Positions 11,436 through 22,279 of a stretch of 64,000 nucleotides of DNA are shown one piece after another. Source of the stretch: Cycas panzhihuaensis (lineage: Eukaryota; Cycadophyta); contig CM041465.1 in assembly GCA_023213395.1 (NCBI GenBank), positions 132,191,741-132,255,740 on the forward strand, written 5' to 3'. A program made the position numbers and the translations under genes. How positions within the stretch are numbered: the first letter of the stretch is position 1; each line of letters starts with the position of its first letter. A model generated the notes under the pieces. That model was not told where the DNA came from. It ran no database searches and saw only the letters and a program-made list of their open reading frames with translations.

Positions 11436-12147
11436 GGTACAACCATCTTGCCAGAGGAATCTACAGGTTGTATCATATTGTGTTGCTTGATGTTGGGGAC
11501 AATCAAGGTTGTCTTGGTGTCAAAATGTGATTCCAGTCTAGTATTAAAAAAACAAAAAAAAATAGGAAAAGTAATCGTAAGTCTAATCATACACTTAAGC
11601 AATATGGCAATATCTTGAAAAAACAGAGAGAAAAGAAAATAAGAATATAAAAATGGAAAAATAGTGATTGTTAAAAGAAAAAAAATTATATACGTAAAAG
11701 AAGTAAAAAACAAAAGAAAGAAAGATGAGGATATATGAAAAAAAAAGAAAAAGGGGATGAACTTTAAATATATGTTCCTTTGAAATATGCTATACATTCC
11801 AAAAAAGAATGCTATCGAGAATGCATATAACAAAAGAACGCGAGATGAAAAACAACATTATATGTTCTTGCAATCATTCCAACAGGGAACACACAGTGTA
11901 AACGCGAAAAGAAAAGTACCGAATCAACAATTCCAGCCTCATTTTGTCATGATAGAGCTCTATAGTGATGCAAACTGCCAAGAGTAAGCATTCCATCTGT
12001 AGTGATAGTGAATTCAATAGTGTAAATTGTCATATGTTATGGCAAATGCACATAACGTATTCCAAATTTTCCCCAGAAAACCCTAGATTTCATCATCTTT
12101 TCTTGCTAGTGTTAAGTAGTGCTTCCTATTTTTCCGTTTTGTCCTAA
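11436..12147 (+). other. Gypsy A spacer between pol and ORF3
   Basis: About 700 bp, AT-rich with a purine-rich stretch (11560-11760). No gene is supported. The open stretch on the minus strand at 11432-11833 is a low-complexity shadow of this purine tract. The start (TTGTATCATATTGTGTTGC) matches the spacer of B near 50733-50752. Confidence 0.7.
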
Positions 12148-12446
12148 ATGACGACTGCAAGGTGTTGGGAAAACTATCTGCCCAATTTGAAAGTAGAGTT
12201 GGAAGGGTTACTAGCCTCATTTAAGACCAAAGTTAAACAAGCAGGATGGGGAGAATACATACACTTGGCTTCGTTGTATTGGGACCCATAATTAATGAAA
12301 CAAATCGTATTGGAGTTGAAGAAGAATGTGAGATGCATTTAGTTGAATGCAGACATTATCCATGTTGTTATTGGACTTTCCAAAGAAGGGAATATTCCAA
12401 CTCCTGCCAAACGATTAGAGGTGGATCGAGACACATGGGTGAGAGA
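12148..12446 (+). pseudogene. Gypsy A ORF3, N-terminal part, interrupted by I2
   Basis: Start ATG at 12148 aligns with the ORF3 start of B at 51484. Shared motifs: VKQAGWGEY here and VRQAGWGDY in B, then YWDP and KRLEVDRDTWVRE. The frame is cut after WVRE by element I2 and resumes at 17672 with LCKEN, exactly as WLRELCQEN in B. TAG and TAA codons and frame changes disrupt it. Function unknown; see the B copy for the full protein. Confidence 0.75.
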
Positions 12447-12653
12447 TGATAGATTGACACTGGAATTGTAGATGAAGAATGCTTGAATGAATATTATTGA
12501 GAGTACTAAGGAATAAATATATTTCGGGTTTGTAACTCCCCTTGAACTAACTTGTAACCGAAACATTACATCATGACACGTGTCCTTTGGTTACAAAACA
12601 TGCATACATAGAACTTTATCTATAGATCCTAGATAAAACATTACATCCCAATA
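12447..12653 (-). repeat. I2 3' LTR
   Basis: 207 bp, plus-strand start TGATAGATTG, end CATCCCAATA. The adjacent plus-strand CCCTCTCTTAA at 12654-12664 is the complement of the polypurine tract. Confidence 0.92.
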
Positions 12654-12959
12654 CCCTCTCTTAATGTTTTGTCCTTTTAACCCTATTTTGTCTCTAAGAA
12701 TTTTGAATTTGTCCTTTCTTAGTGGCTTCGCCAATATATAAGCCACTTGATCACCTGTTGGACAGTAAACAAGATCTATCTCCTTGTTTTAGACCTTTTC
12801 TCGAATAAAATGATGGTGTACTTCGATGTGCTTGGTCTTGGCATGAAGTACTGGATTTTTAGTAAGTTTGATGGCACTTTGATTGTCATAGTGGAGTGTT
12901 GTTGCTCCCTTTTGAGGTTCCTTTAGGTCATTCAAGAGTTGTCTTATTCATATTGCTTT

Positions 12960-14170
12960 AGTAGTTGCATTGACTACTGATTTATACTCTGCCTTTGTAG
13001 ATGATAATGCTATAATTGCTTGTTTTTTGCTGCTCCAGGAGATTGGTGTTGAGCCTAGAAAGAAATAATGCCCACTAGTTGATTTCCTTTGTTCCTTGTC
13101 ACCTACCTAATTTGAATCACAGAAACCTGTCAGTTGAGGAGATTTCCCTTTTGGAAATATCAATTTCAGTTCTGTTGTTTCTTTTAGGTATCTCGAAATC
13201 TTCTTTGCAACTTTCCAGTGCTTTGTTCTAGGTTCGTGCATATATCTTGATATTAGACCTACAACATATGAAATATCATGTCTGGTTGCTGTGAGATAGA
13301 TGAGATTGCCAACGAGTTGTTTTAACAGAGTGGCATCAACACAAGGTTCTTTCTCATCTGGAACCAAGTTGTAGTTTACTTCCATGGGAGTGGAACATGG
13401 ATTGCATTTGTCCATCTGGAACTTAGTTAGCAGATATTAATGTATTTGCTTTGACACAAGGTGATTGAACTGCTCTATTGATCAACTTGGATTCCCAAAT
13501 AGTAGTTGAGAGGTCCCAGATCAATCATCTCAAACTTGCTCTCCAGTTAACTCTTTATATAAGATATTGATTCCTCATCATCATGAGTGAGGATCATGTC
13601 GTCAACATATACCACTATTATAGTGATTGCACCATCTCTATTTTTTACATACAGACTTGAGTCTGAGCTGTTGTTGTGGAAACCATTCATGCAAAGATGG
13701 TTATCCAATTTTTCATAACAGGCACGGGGAGCCTGTTTCAGACCATGTAGTGCCCTTTTCAATTTGTAGACCAAGTGCTCTTGTCCCTGTTTGATGTAAC
13801 CCTTAGGTTGTGACATGTATATTTCTTCTTCTAGTTCACTATTGAAAAATGCCCTTTTGATGTCCAGTTGGTGTATCTTCCAGTTTTTTTGTGTTGCCAG
13901 AGCTATTACTATTCTCACTATGTTTAGTTTAGCCACAGGTGAGAAAGTTTATTCATAATCCACTCCGGCTGTTTGCGTGTAGCCTTTTGCAACTAGCTTG
14001 GCTTTATATTTTTTAATCTTCCCATTGGCTTCTTCCTTGATTTTGTAGATCCATTTACAATTCACAAGAGGCTTATTGGGTGGCAATTCAACCAATTCCC
14101 AAGTCTAGTTTTTGATTATGGAGTCTAGCTTAGCATCCATGGCTTTTCTCCATTCAATGTGCTCTTTTGC
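12960..14170 (-). pseudogene. I2 reverse transcriptase and RNase H
   Basis: C-terminal half of the Copia polyprotein. RT blocks in order from about 14160 down: WVYKIK-like strand, VAKGYTQTAGVDY-like region, IHQLDIKRAFFNSELEEEIY near 13880, [14 protein letters not shown] near 13745, and the catalytic YVDDMIL near 13595. RNase H follows at 13415-12970 with CNPCSTPMEV, a DISYVVGLISRYM stretch and FCDSN. Frames change near 13930 and 13545 and stops occur near 13440, so it is dead. Confidence 0.88.
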
Positions 14171-14519
14171 CTCAATATATGATTGTGGCTCTACCTGACT
14201 AAATAACGCTCTATGTTTTTGACTCCTTGTTTTTTGAGGAAGTATCTCCCCTTTTCCTTCCTCAATGGTTTTGAGGTACCATTTGGGGATCCTTTTTTCC
14301 TTTTTAGTTTCATTTGTTCTTGATTCTTCAGATTCTTTGTCTTCTGGAGTGGAATCTCTGTGAGAGGCTTGGGGTGAAACAGATTCTTCCGAGATATCTT
14401 CTAAAGTTATACCAGATTCTTCTTCTGCAGGCGTGTCTGGAGAAGCTACCTGAGGTGTTTGTTCTATTACTTGGATTTGGTTTGTATCCTTTTCTTTGTC
14501 TTCTTCGTTGAAGACAACA

Positions 14520-15700
14520 TCCTAACTTACATATATTTTGTTTGTCTTTGGATCTATGCATTTGTAGGTTTTGGAGTTTTTGCTGTAGCCAACCATGATG
14601 CATTCCAAACTTTTTGAATCAAGCTTTGTTCTTTTTCTATCTGGTATGTGAACAAAAGCTTGACTGTCGAATACTTTTAGATGACCTACATCTGGCTTTC
14701 TTCTTGTCCATTCTTCTTCAGGGGTAAGATGGTCCACTGCCTTGGTTGGGCTTCTATTCAGTAAGTAGCAAGCCGTGTTGACTGCTTCAGCCCAACATGT
14801 TTTTGGAACATTTTTCTTATGCATCATGTTATGAGCTATTTCCATAATGACTCTGCTTTTCCTTTCTGCGACCCCATTAGATTGGGGTGTGTAGGGTGTT
14901 GTGAATTGCCTCTGTATTCCATTGGCCTTACAATATTCCAAAAATCCTTTGGATATGTACTCGCCTCTGCCATCGGATCTTATGCACTTGATTCTTGCCT
15001 CTGTCTCCAGCTCTATTTTAGCTTTAAATTTTTTAAATACATCATAGACTTCTAATTTATTATGCAAGAAGTAGACCCATATTTTTCTGGTCAAATCATC
15101 TATGAATGTGAGAAAGTATCTACATCCATTGATGGAATGTGGAGTGAATGGGCCACATAAGTCAGTATGAATTAGTTCTAATTTTTTCTAGGCTTGCCAC
15201 TTGTTTTCTTGGAAGGGCAGCCTATGTTGTTTTCCTAATTGGCTACTTTTACATACAAAATTATTGGATGTGATTGTGGGTAGAGCACTTACTAGACCTT
15301 CCTTTTCCATATTTTTAAATTTGTCTATGGGAAGATGACCATACTTCAAATGCCACATTTTATCATTATGACTCACTGCAGTACATGCTTTTACATTAGG
15401 CAAAACAGGATGTGAAAGTAGACTATACAGGTCATTACTTTTAGCCCCTTTTGCAATTACATGGCCATTATTTTTCATATCAAGGATATAATAAAATCCT
15501 TTTTCATCAAAAATAGTACGTAACCCTTTTTTTCTAAGTTGGGAGACAGACAATAGGTTCATTTTTAGAACCGAAACTAAGAGTACATTTCCAATTTTTT
15601 TAACACTGTCTTGCATTTTGATAGCTTTGGTTCCTACTTTTTTAATTTCAAGGGGATATTTGTCCCCTAATTCCACTGATCTATCTAAAGAGTATGGCTA
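14520..15700 (-). pseudogene. I2 GAG-pre-integrase and integrase
   Basis: Integrase region of Copia pol. The zinc-binding part at 15330-15200 shows HLKYGHLPIDKF and VCKSSQLGKQHRLPF, in which the first Cys survives and the second reads Ser. The core shows a TRKIWVYFLHNK block, IRSDGRGEY (SDNGGEY in most relatives, so the residue after Asp is Gly), and SNGVAERKSRVIMEIA, which keeps the catalytic Glu. The Copia-specific C-terminal motifs AVNTACYLLNRSPTKAV and IMVGYSKNSKTYK follow to 14522. Confidence 0.87.
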
Positions 15701-16739
15701 TAGGGTTTCAAACCATTTTTCTCAGCCGGTCATGTGGTGTGATGCTCCTGAGTCGATGTACCACCCGTCCTTGTCCTGGAGGCTTGCTGCAAGTGCAACG
15801 AAGAAAGTTGCCTCCTCTTCTTCATCATCATTAGTCTGTTCTTTGTTGTAGTTCCCCATTGGGCGCTTCCCTCTCTGAATGTCTGCTCTCTTTAGTGGGC
15901 ATTGTAAGGGAAATGTCCTGGTTGGCCACAATGATAGCACATGTCAAAAGCCCTACATGAACTTGCAAAATGACCAGTCTTATCGCATTTATAACAAATT
16001 CTTGGAGTTGTACTGCGTCCTTGTTCCCTAGTGTCTTTCCAATGACCTCGTGATGGAGCACGAACTTCTGGAGTTCTCCCTCTTCCTCTGTTTCGGCCTC
16101 TGGATCCCAAGTTTAGTCTAGAGGCAAATGTATCCTAAGTTCTCTTGCATCCTCGTATCTTTTGTTCCTTTGCTCCTATCTTAGCAACATTCCTGTTAAT
16201 GTATCCAATGCCATTGTTTCTATTTGATCAGTGTTGGTGATGGTATTTATTGTCACATCAAACGATTTGGGTAATTTGGTGGCCACCATTTCCACTATCT
16301 CTTGATCTGTAATTGTAGCACTCGCACTAGAGAGATCATTTCTTAGGGAAATGACTCAATGCATAAACTCAATGATAGATTCAGACTCCTTCATGTGAAG
16401 TTTGAATAATTCTTCCTTTAAAGCTACTAATTTGGCCTTATTTTTCTGCCCATACAAGTTCTCAAAACATTTCCAATTTCTTCTAGTGGAAGACAGATTC
16501 TCAACATATATGAGAAGGGGATTTGATGTTGAAAGTTTCAATACTATAACCCTTGCACTATCCTGTTCTTCCTAGCTAGTTAACTCAGTTCCAACAGTCT
16601 TGGGTTTAGCTTCAGCTCCTGTTGCAATTCTCCAGGCATTTTTGGCCCTCAGGAGTGTTTCTATGTTTATTTTCCAGATGTGATAGTTGTTATCAGTGAG
16701 TTTGTCACCATCAAACAAGGCTAAGATAGATGAAGCCAT
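15700..16739 (-). pseudogene. I2 gag and protease
   Basis: Gag starts at ATG 16739 with MASSILALFDGDKLTDNNYH followed by IWKI, the standard Copia gag opening. A core with W-x-x-L and the ELFKLHMKESESIIEF block lies near 16400. Two CCHC knuckles follow at 15990-15905 (CYKCDKTGHFASSC and CYHCGQPGHFPYNAH, the latter with His as fourth ligand). The protease active site DSGASHHMTG is at about 15760-15725. The frame is broken by a TAG near 16573 and by others near 16360 and 15897. Confidence 0.87.
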
Positions 16740-17459
16740 ATTAAAGTGAAGAACAGAGGTTTGAAAACCTTAGCCTATATGACTGTACAAAATTCTATAC
16801 AGTACCTGACTTGTACGGATGGAGATGAAGTGTACCTCAAATCGAACGTCTCGATGAGGTGAACACGGATCCGCAATTATTTTTTTTAATACAAGTCTTG
16901 AGTTGAGAGAAAACAAGCCCAAAGGGCGGGCGACTAGGTTTTTTGCATAAAATCACTCCAAATAAAAAAACTCCCTGCAAAAATTATTTGAAATCTGTTA
17001 TAAACTGTTCAATTCTGTCATACAAAGGATTTAAGAAGAATTTTGAGTGAAAAAAGAGAGATTTCTGTGAAAAAAACTTGGTACCTTCTCCTCAAACCCG
17101 CACACTACTAAAATCTTGAAAAACTACCTGAAAACAACTTTGGATGACTTCGATGCAGAAGGGAAAAATGTAGAGAATGACGAGATCTAAAATCTAGCCA
17201 AATTTCATTGCATTATGAGAACTTGAAAATTTTTGTCCGTACAACTGTATGGTTCCATACACTGCGTCCGTATGGCTTCTACAGAGGCTTGCTCTGATCT
17301 TCCTCTGTCCTTTAATCTGATTCTTTCTTCTTCAAATCACCTCCCTTGATCTTCTTCACTTCTTCAAACTACCTTGTCTGTGATCGATCGCTTCCTCTTG
17401 AGGATTTTATGAAAAAAAATCCTTCACTCAATAGGGCAGGACAACCTGCTCTAATACTG
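16740..17459 (-). other. I2 leader and primer binding site
   Basis: Leader of about 700 bp with no gene. The primer site (minus-strand AGTATTAGAGCAGG, about 17446-17459) next to the 5' LTR is a degraded match to TGGTATCAGAGC of initiator Met tRNA. Confidence 0.7.
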
Positions 17460-17666
17460 TGATAGATTGACACTGGAATTGTAGATGAAGAATGCTTGAA
17501 TGAATATTATTGAGAGTACTAGGGAATAAATACATTTAGGGTTTGTAACTCCCCTTAAACTAACTTGTAACTAAAACATTACATCATGACATGTGTCCTT
17601 CGGTTACAAAACATACATACATAGAACTTTATCTAAAGAGCCTAGATAAAACATTACATCCCAATA
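17460..17666 (-). repeat. I2 5' LTR
   Basis: 207 bp partner of 12447-12653; flanked on the right by the AGAGA duplication at 17667-17671. Confidence 0.92.
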
Positions 17667-17671
17667 AGAGA

Positions 17672-18468
17672 GTTGTGCAAAGAGAATACCGAGATATTCT
17701 TTGGTGCAACCAGAGTGATGAGTATCAAGGATGTCAGATTATAGTGGGTAGCAAAGGTGATCGTTACTTGATTTCTATCCAACTAGAAATATACATACAT
17801 GCCAGGAGGCATGATGGCAGCGGTGTCCTAAATTCGAAATGGAGTATAGCTGAATTGGTCTGAATTCTTCACCATAAACATGAAACAACAAATTGAGGAG
17901 GTCACCACTCGTCCCTTAAAGCATCCCTCATTGTTGTTGACCATCTTAATACATCAATGCTTGGGAGTACAACCACCACAACAACCAATTTGACCACAGG
18001 AGCCATTGATCAAAAAGTGGGTGGAAGAATTCCTAGATTCCACCCAAGATATGGAGATTAAAAGGAAAGTGAAAAGGAAATGGTGAACATATTGAAATGG
18101 TTGTAGTAAATGCCAACAACCCATTTCATCATCATTCAAAACAACTGTTAAAAAAGAGCACCAAACAATGACAAGAAGTGGAGGAAGAAGAAGAAGTGGA
18201 GATCGAATCTTCATTGGAGGAATGGGCCCCAACTAAAGAAAAATTCCCTCTTGTTACTAACCTAGGAGAAACACCCTCACAGGTAGCATCAACGGAAGGG
18301 AAAAGCCAACAAATTATTCGGTTGGTGGAGAAAATGGAAGCAAGCTACAAGGCAAAAATTATTGTTTTGAGTGAAAAGTTAAAAGAGAAATATGTAATAA
18401 TAGCTATCCTCACCCAAATTAGTGAAGACATACTAAAAGCAAATGAAGCCTTAGTAGAGCCAAGGTAG
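17672..18468 (+). pseudogene. Gypsy A ORF3, C-terminal part with coiled coil
   Basis: Continuation of ORF3 after I2. The first 450 bp aligns with the helical core of B (HPSLLLTIL here, HPSLLLAIL in B; EPLIKKWVEEF here, EPIIKQWVAEF in B) but is riddled with stops. From 18178 the frame is open: an acidic run, then SSLEEWAP, then a predicted coiled coil at about 18310-18450 (IIRLVEKMEASYKAKI and LTQISEDIL) that matches QLIQEMEEGYKAEI and LTQINEEIL in B. Function unknown. Confidence 0.75.
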
Positions 18469-18570
18469 TAGGAACGACCTTGATACAGAGTGGGGGAGAA
18501 GCAAAATAAAAACTTTTGAAATTTTGAATTGAGCAAGGATGCTCAACCCTTTTTGTTGACTCGGGATAGA

Positions 18571-18748
18571 TATCGGGATTAAATCTGGTACTTGGGCTAT
18601 TTTGGAAAGGGGAAAAGTAGGAATGCATGCTTATCACAACTTGAGGAATGTAGGAACGCATCACCAAGCGGACACACGGTGGAACACATGGTAGAAAACT
18701 GTTAAAAAGGACAAAATCGGGCTCTCAGGAAATGCATGGCAGGGTGTG
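18571..18748 (+). repeat. Gypsy A 3' LTR, left part
   Basis: Starts TATCGGG after the conserved GGGATAGA that also precedes the LTRs of B and C (TGTTGGG there). Interrupted at 18749 by Copia D; the rest is 26094-26765. The summed length of about 850 bp fits the 815-901 bp of relatives. Confidence 0.75.
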
Positions 18749-19299
18749 TGTTAAACCTTATGTTTAAATGTTAAGTTAATGTACTTTTATTTTTCATGTA
18801 TATATGCACTTTTTACTTTAGGGGTGACTTATCACTTAAGTGATAAAGTGCACACCCACATTCTTTCTAGTGACACAACGTTGTCACTAAAGGGTCAAAT
18901 GGACCCTCATGCACTTTTGCTCACATGAGAGCCCAAAAGGACACATGTCCAACATGCAAGGCATGTATCTTGGATGTTTGACACTTGTCAAACATCCAAG
19001 GCCTTAGGTCTCTCATTTCACTCTATATAATGAGAGCTCTCCTCATTGTCTCACACAAGAGTTGGAGTCAGTATTGTTATGCTATCGGTTTGCTAATCAA
19101 ACTGTTTTCTTCTGGGAGGTTGGACCAATTCCAACTCCACATATTGGGTATCATTTTCTCTTGCTCCTTCATTCAAGTTTTGTCTCTTTGCTTTCTTTGC
19201 CTTGAGTTTATTATACTTGTTTATATTTACGCAACTAGAACTAGAGTGATGCTAGTTTCTAGATCTAGGGCTATTGAGGCCATTTAGCCTCTTTTCACA
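18749..19299 (+). repeat. D 5' LTR
   Basis: 551 bp, TGTTAAACC to TTTTCACA. Contains a near-palindromic stretch ACTTATCACTTAAGTGATAA at about 18827-18846, and a TATATAATG box near 19024-19032, a plausible TATA element. Confidence 0.95.
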
Positions 19300-19318
19300 T
19301 TTGGTATCGAGCAAGAGG
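19300..19318 (+). promoter_or_regulatory. D primer binding site
   Basis: TTTGGTATCGAGCAAGAGG after the LTR; TGGTATC plus GAGC resembles the initiator Met tRNA site with a changed middle. Confidence 0.7.
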
Positions 19319-19565
19319 AGACTAGCTCCTCTGTTTCTCTGCTTTTTTGCACTGCTCAAGGAGTTCTTTGAAGAAAGCAACAAACCCTTGGTGACGACCT
19401 TCAGACCAAGGCGATCCAAGGTTTGTTTGAAGGTTTTTTTTTGCAGGATCAAGCACTTTTGGAGTTTTTTTTAAAAAGGCTCTGTGGAGAAGAAGGCTGC
19501 TGTTTTTTTTTCTAGTTCCTGGCAGCCAGCTGTGGGCCCCACATTCCTCAATCAAAAGCGCTAAA

Positions 19566-20280
19566 TTTCAGCCAGCTGTCCTCTTCATCCAGCTGTCCTC
19601 ACAGTCCAGACTTTGCTTTCAAATTTCACCGGTATCCTGTTCATCCATTGTCCTCACGGTCGACTTTGTTTTCAAATTTCATCCGGTATCTGTTCATCCA
19701 ATTTGTCCTCACGATCCAGACTTTGTTTTCAAATTTCAGCCACTGTCCTCTTCATCCATTTGTCCTCACGATCCAGACTTTGCTTTCAAATTTCAGCCAC
19801 TGTCCTCTTCATCCATTGTCCTCACGATCAGACTTTGCTTTCAAATTTCAGCCAGCTGTCCTCTTCATCCAGCTATCCTCACAGTCCAGACTTTGCTTTC
19901 AAATTTCAGCCAGCTGTCCTCTTCATCCAAATTGTCCTCACAGTCAGACTTTGTTTTCAAATTTCACCATTGTCCTCTTCATCTATTGTCATCCTCACAG
20001 CCCAGACTTTGCTTTCAAATTTCAGCCAGCTGTCCTCTTCATCCAACTGTCCTCTTCATCCAGCTGTCCTCACAGTCCAGACTTTGCTTTCAAATTTCAG
20101 CTAGTTGTCCTCTTCATCCAGCTGTCCTCACAGTCCAGACTTTGCTTTCAAATTTCGGCCAGCTGTCCTCTTCATCCAAATTGTCCTCACCCAGACTTTG
20201 TTTTCAAATTTTAGCCACCTGTTCATCCAGATCCTCACAGTCAGGACTTTGTTTTCTAATTTCAGCCACCGTCCAATGAC
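19566..20280 (+). repeat. 12-copy, about 58-bp minisatellite in the D leader
   Basis: Twelve imperfect units, each with a GACTTTG(C/T)TTTC core followed by AAATTTCAGCC and a CTGTCCTC(TTCATCCA/ACAGTCC) block. Unit length varies between about 54 and 75 bp. The unit lacks stops in all forward frames, which gives long overlapping open stretches that are not genes. Confidence 0.95.
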
Positions 20281-21345
20281 CTTAATGTTCAAATTGCAAA
20301 AAATTTTCAAATTTTAGCCTATGTTTTGGCTCTTAAAAGTTTTAACACTTAGTTATTGTTTGAACAAGTGTTAATTAATTGATTTTAAGTGTTTTTTTTT
20401 CAAAAAGTGATACTCATCACTGAATTTTAAAACACTTTTAAGGCACCTTGCATGGTGACCTATTGCCCTTAGTCTCAAAGAGGGCTCAAATACTTAATAA
20501 AAATCACTTTTTTTATCGTTGGGACTAATTTAAAGTCCCAACACTTGGTGCTTGATGTCATTTTTCATGCAAGTGGCTCTCTTACCCTCATTTGTTCAAC
20601 ATTAAAAGGAACCCACTTGTATCTTCATCACAAGTTTTGCATTACTTCTTCAAAGACTTAAGCTTCTTTTCAAAAAAGTACTTTTGCAAAACTTATTGTA
20701 ATCAAGCATTTGGTTTCTTACTTAGATCAAACATAGCACTACATTTTCATTAAAGTGCTCATTGTAAAAAACACTACAAGTGTTCATATTCATGTACTTA
20801 CATTGCTTCCTCTTGAAGCCACTCTTATTGTAAAGCTTAAATCAAAGCATTTTCATAAGTACATTTTCCAAGCAAAAAGAAACCTAAGTTCACTTTAAAA
20901 ATTTGCTAAAAAGTGACTTAAAATCTGTTGGAGAGGCTCGAAAAAGGTTCAAACCTTGCCTCTAAATTAACCTTAAGCTTGGTGCATTCCCTAGGGGACC
21001 AACCGACCGTACGGTCAGTGCACGACAATTAAGGTTGCTTGAGGGAAAGGAGGTTCGAAAAGGGTGTTATTGGGGCTGTGAATCCCAGGGAAAGCATGGT
21101 ACGTCCATGCAGAGCAACCCTACCTGCCTTGTCCTAGATTTAACTTGGCCAACATTTGGATCTTCTCTATACGATCAAGTTGGACCAACTCTATAGCCTA
21201 GTCCTCCACCCCTCATCATTCCATTCAGTTGTTGGATCTTCTAGTAAGATCAGGACTGTTGGTTTTGTTAGAAGGTGGAACTTAAGCGACAGAAGCTTTG
21301 TGTTTCCAAGTTATCTGCTAGCTTCAAGTGTTTATAAACTGAAAC
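20281..21345 (+). other. D leader, 3' part
   Basis: Untranslated leader with no gene. It contains the palindrome GACCGTACGGTC near 21005-21016 and a GGGAAAGCATGGTACGTCCATG stem-like stretch near 21091-21112. Both recur in the remnant leader of E. Confidence 0.7.
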
Positions 21346-22200
21346 ATGGCTGCCATAAACATGCTAAATGCATGCACTATTCGGTTAACAGGACAAGATA
21401 ATTATCAAGAATGGAAGAGACTCACTCAGAACTTGCTAATCATGAGCAATTTTGGAGTTATGTTTACGGAAGATTACCTCGACCAAAGACTGTTACCAAT
21501 GGGAATATTCGTGCAACCCGATGATGCTTTGCTTTGTCGCTTGGGAAGCCAAAGATGAAATTGCTTTGGCATTCCTTCACATGATTGTTGATGTACATGT
21601 AGATCGAATATTCTTGGTGCTAACACTTCTAAGGAAGCTTGGGACACCTTGTCCTCATTGTATGAAAGGCGAGATCAAGCTCGCATTTTAATGGTTAAAG
21701 CAAAATTGTATTCTATTAAGTTTATCAAGCCCATGTCGCTTTTCTTTCTTCCATCAAGGAGGTATGTAATGAACTAAATACACTTGAAGTCCAAAGAACG
21801 AGGGATGAATTGATCACATCCATCACCAAAGCCTTACCGAAAGACTACAATGGCTTTATTTCATCTACTACAAGAGATGGTTCCCTCAAAACTATGACAT
21901 TCAACGAATTTGAAAGTCTACTACTTCAAGAAGAACAAATCTACACTAAAGATAATGAGGAGGTACCATCTACATCAGGTGCATTTACGACCAATTCAAA
22001 GGCCAAACAACAACCCAAACCTGCACTTTCCAAGCAGTTTGGGAACATGAACATTGGGTCTTCAAGGACCAATGTTGTATGTCATTACTGTGGCAAGCCT
22101 GGCCACATCGCACCTGAGTGTCGGAAAAAGCAAGCAGATCTACGCCAACAACAGCAGCAACCACGCCCAAAGGTTAACAACAACGGCTGACCACACCGGC
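21346..22200 (+). pseudogene. D gag
   Basis: Starts MAAINMLNACTIRLTGQDNY at 21346, with the Copia gag W block (YQEWKRLTQNLLI) next. The core contains SKEAWDTLSSLYERRDQARI, read in a shifted frame. The open part 21810-22190 carries SFNEFESLLLQEEQIY-type helices and one CCHC knuckle, CHYCGKPGHIAPEC, near 22081-22122. Frameshifts near 21555 and 21740 break it. The tail is Gln- and Asn-rich. Confidence 0.88.
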
Positions 22201-22279
22201 GGTGCCGGCGGCAGCGACCACGTCGCCAAGGATTAGCGGCGGTTTCAACAAAGAATAACAACCCCTCGACCAAATCGAG

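Larger units (their letters stand above)
12447..17666 (-). mobile_element. Copia element I2, nested in Gypsy A ORF3
   Basis: A 5220-bp Ty1/Copia element on the minus strand with 207-bp LTRs and target duplication AGAGA (12442-12446 and 17667-17671). It holds gag with two zinc knuckles, protease, GAG-pre-integrase, integrase, RT and RNase H in Copia order. The LTRs differ at about 11 of 207 positions by eye. Both LTRs start TATTGGG (element sense), where plant LTRs usually start TG. Internal stops show it is inactive. Confidence 0.92.

Noticed and set aside
11432-11833. 133-codon ORF on the minus strand
   Set aside because: Complement of a purine-rich spacer, giving Phe/Ser/Leu low complexity, without homology.
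19566-20280. CRISPR-like repeat array
   Set aside because: Units are contiguous and imperfect with no unique spacers, and lie inside a plant Copia leader.
19613-20317. Overlapping long forward ORFs (up to 188 codons) in the D leader
   Set aside because: They are the translation of a 58-bp minisatellite that lacks stops in every forward frame; the peptides are repeats of LCFQIS/CPLHP and have no start context or homology.
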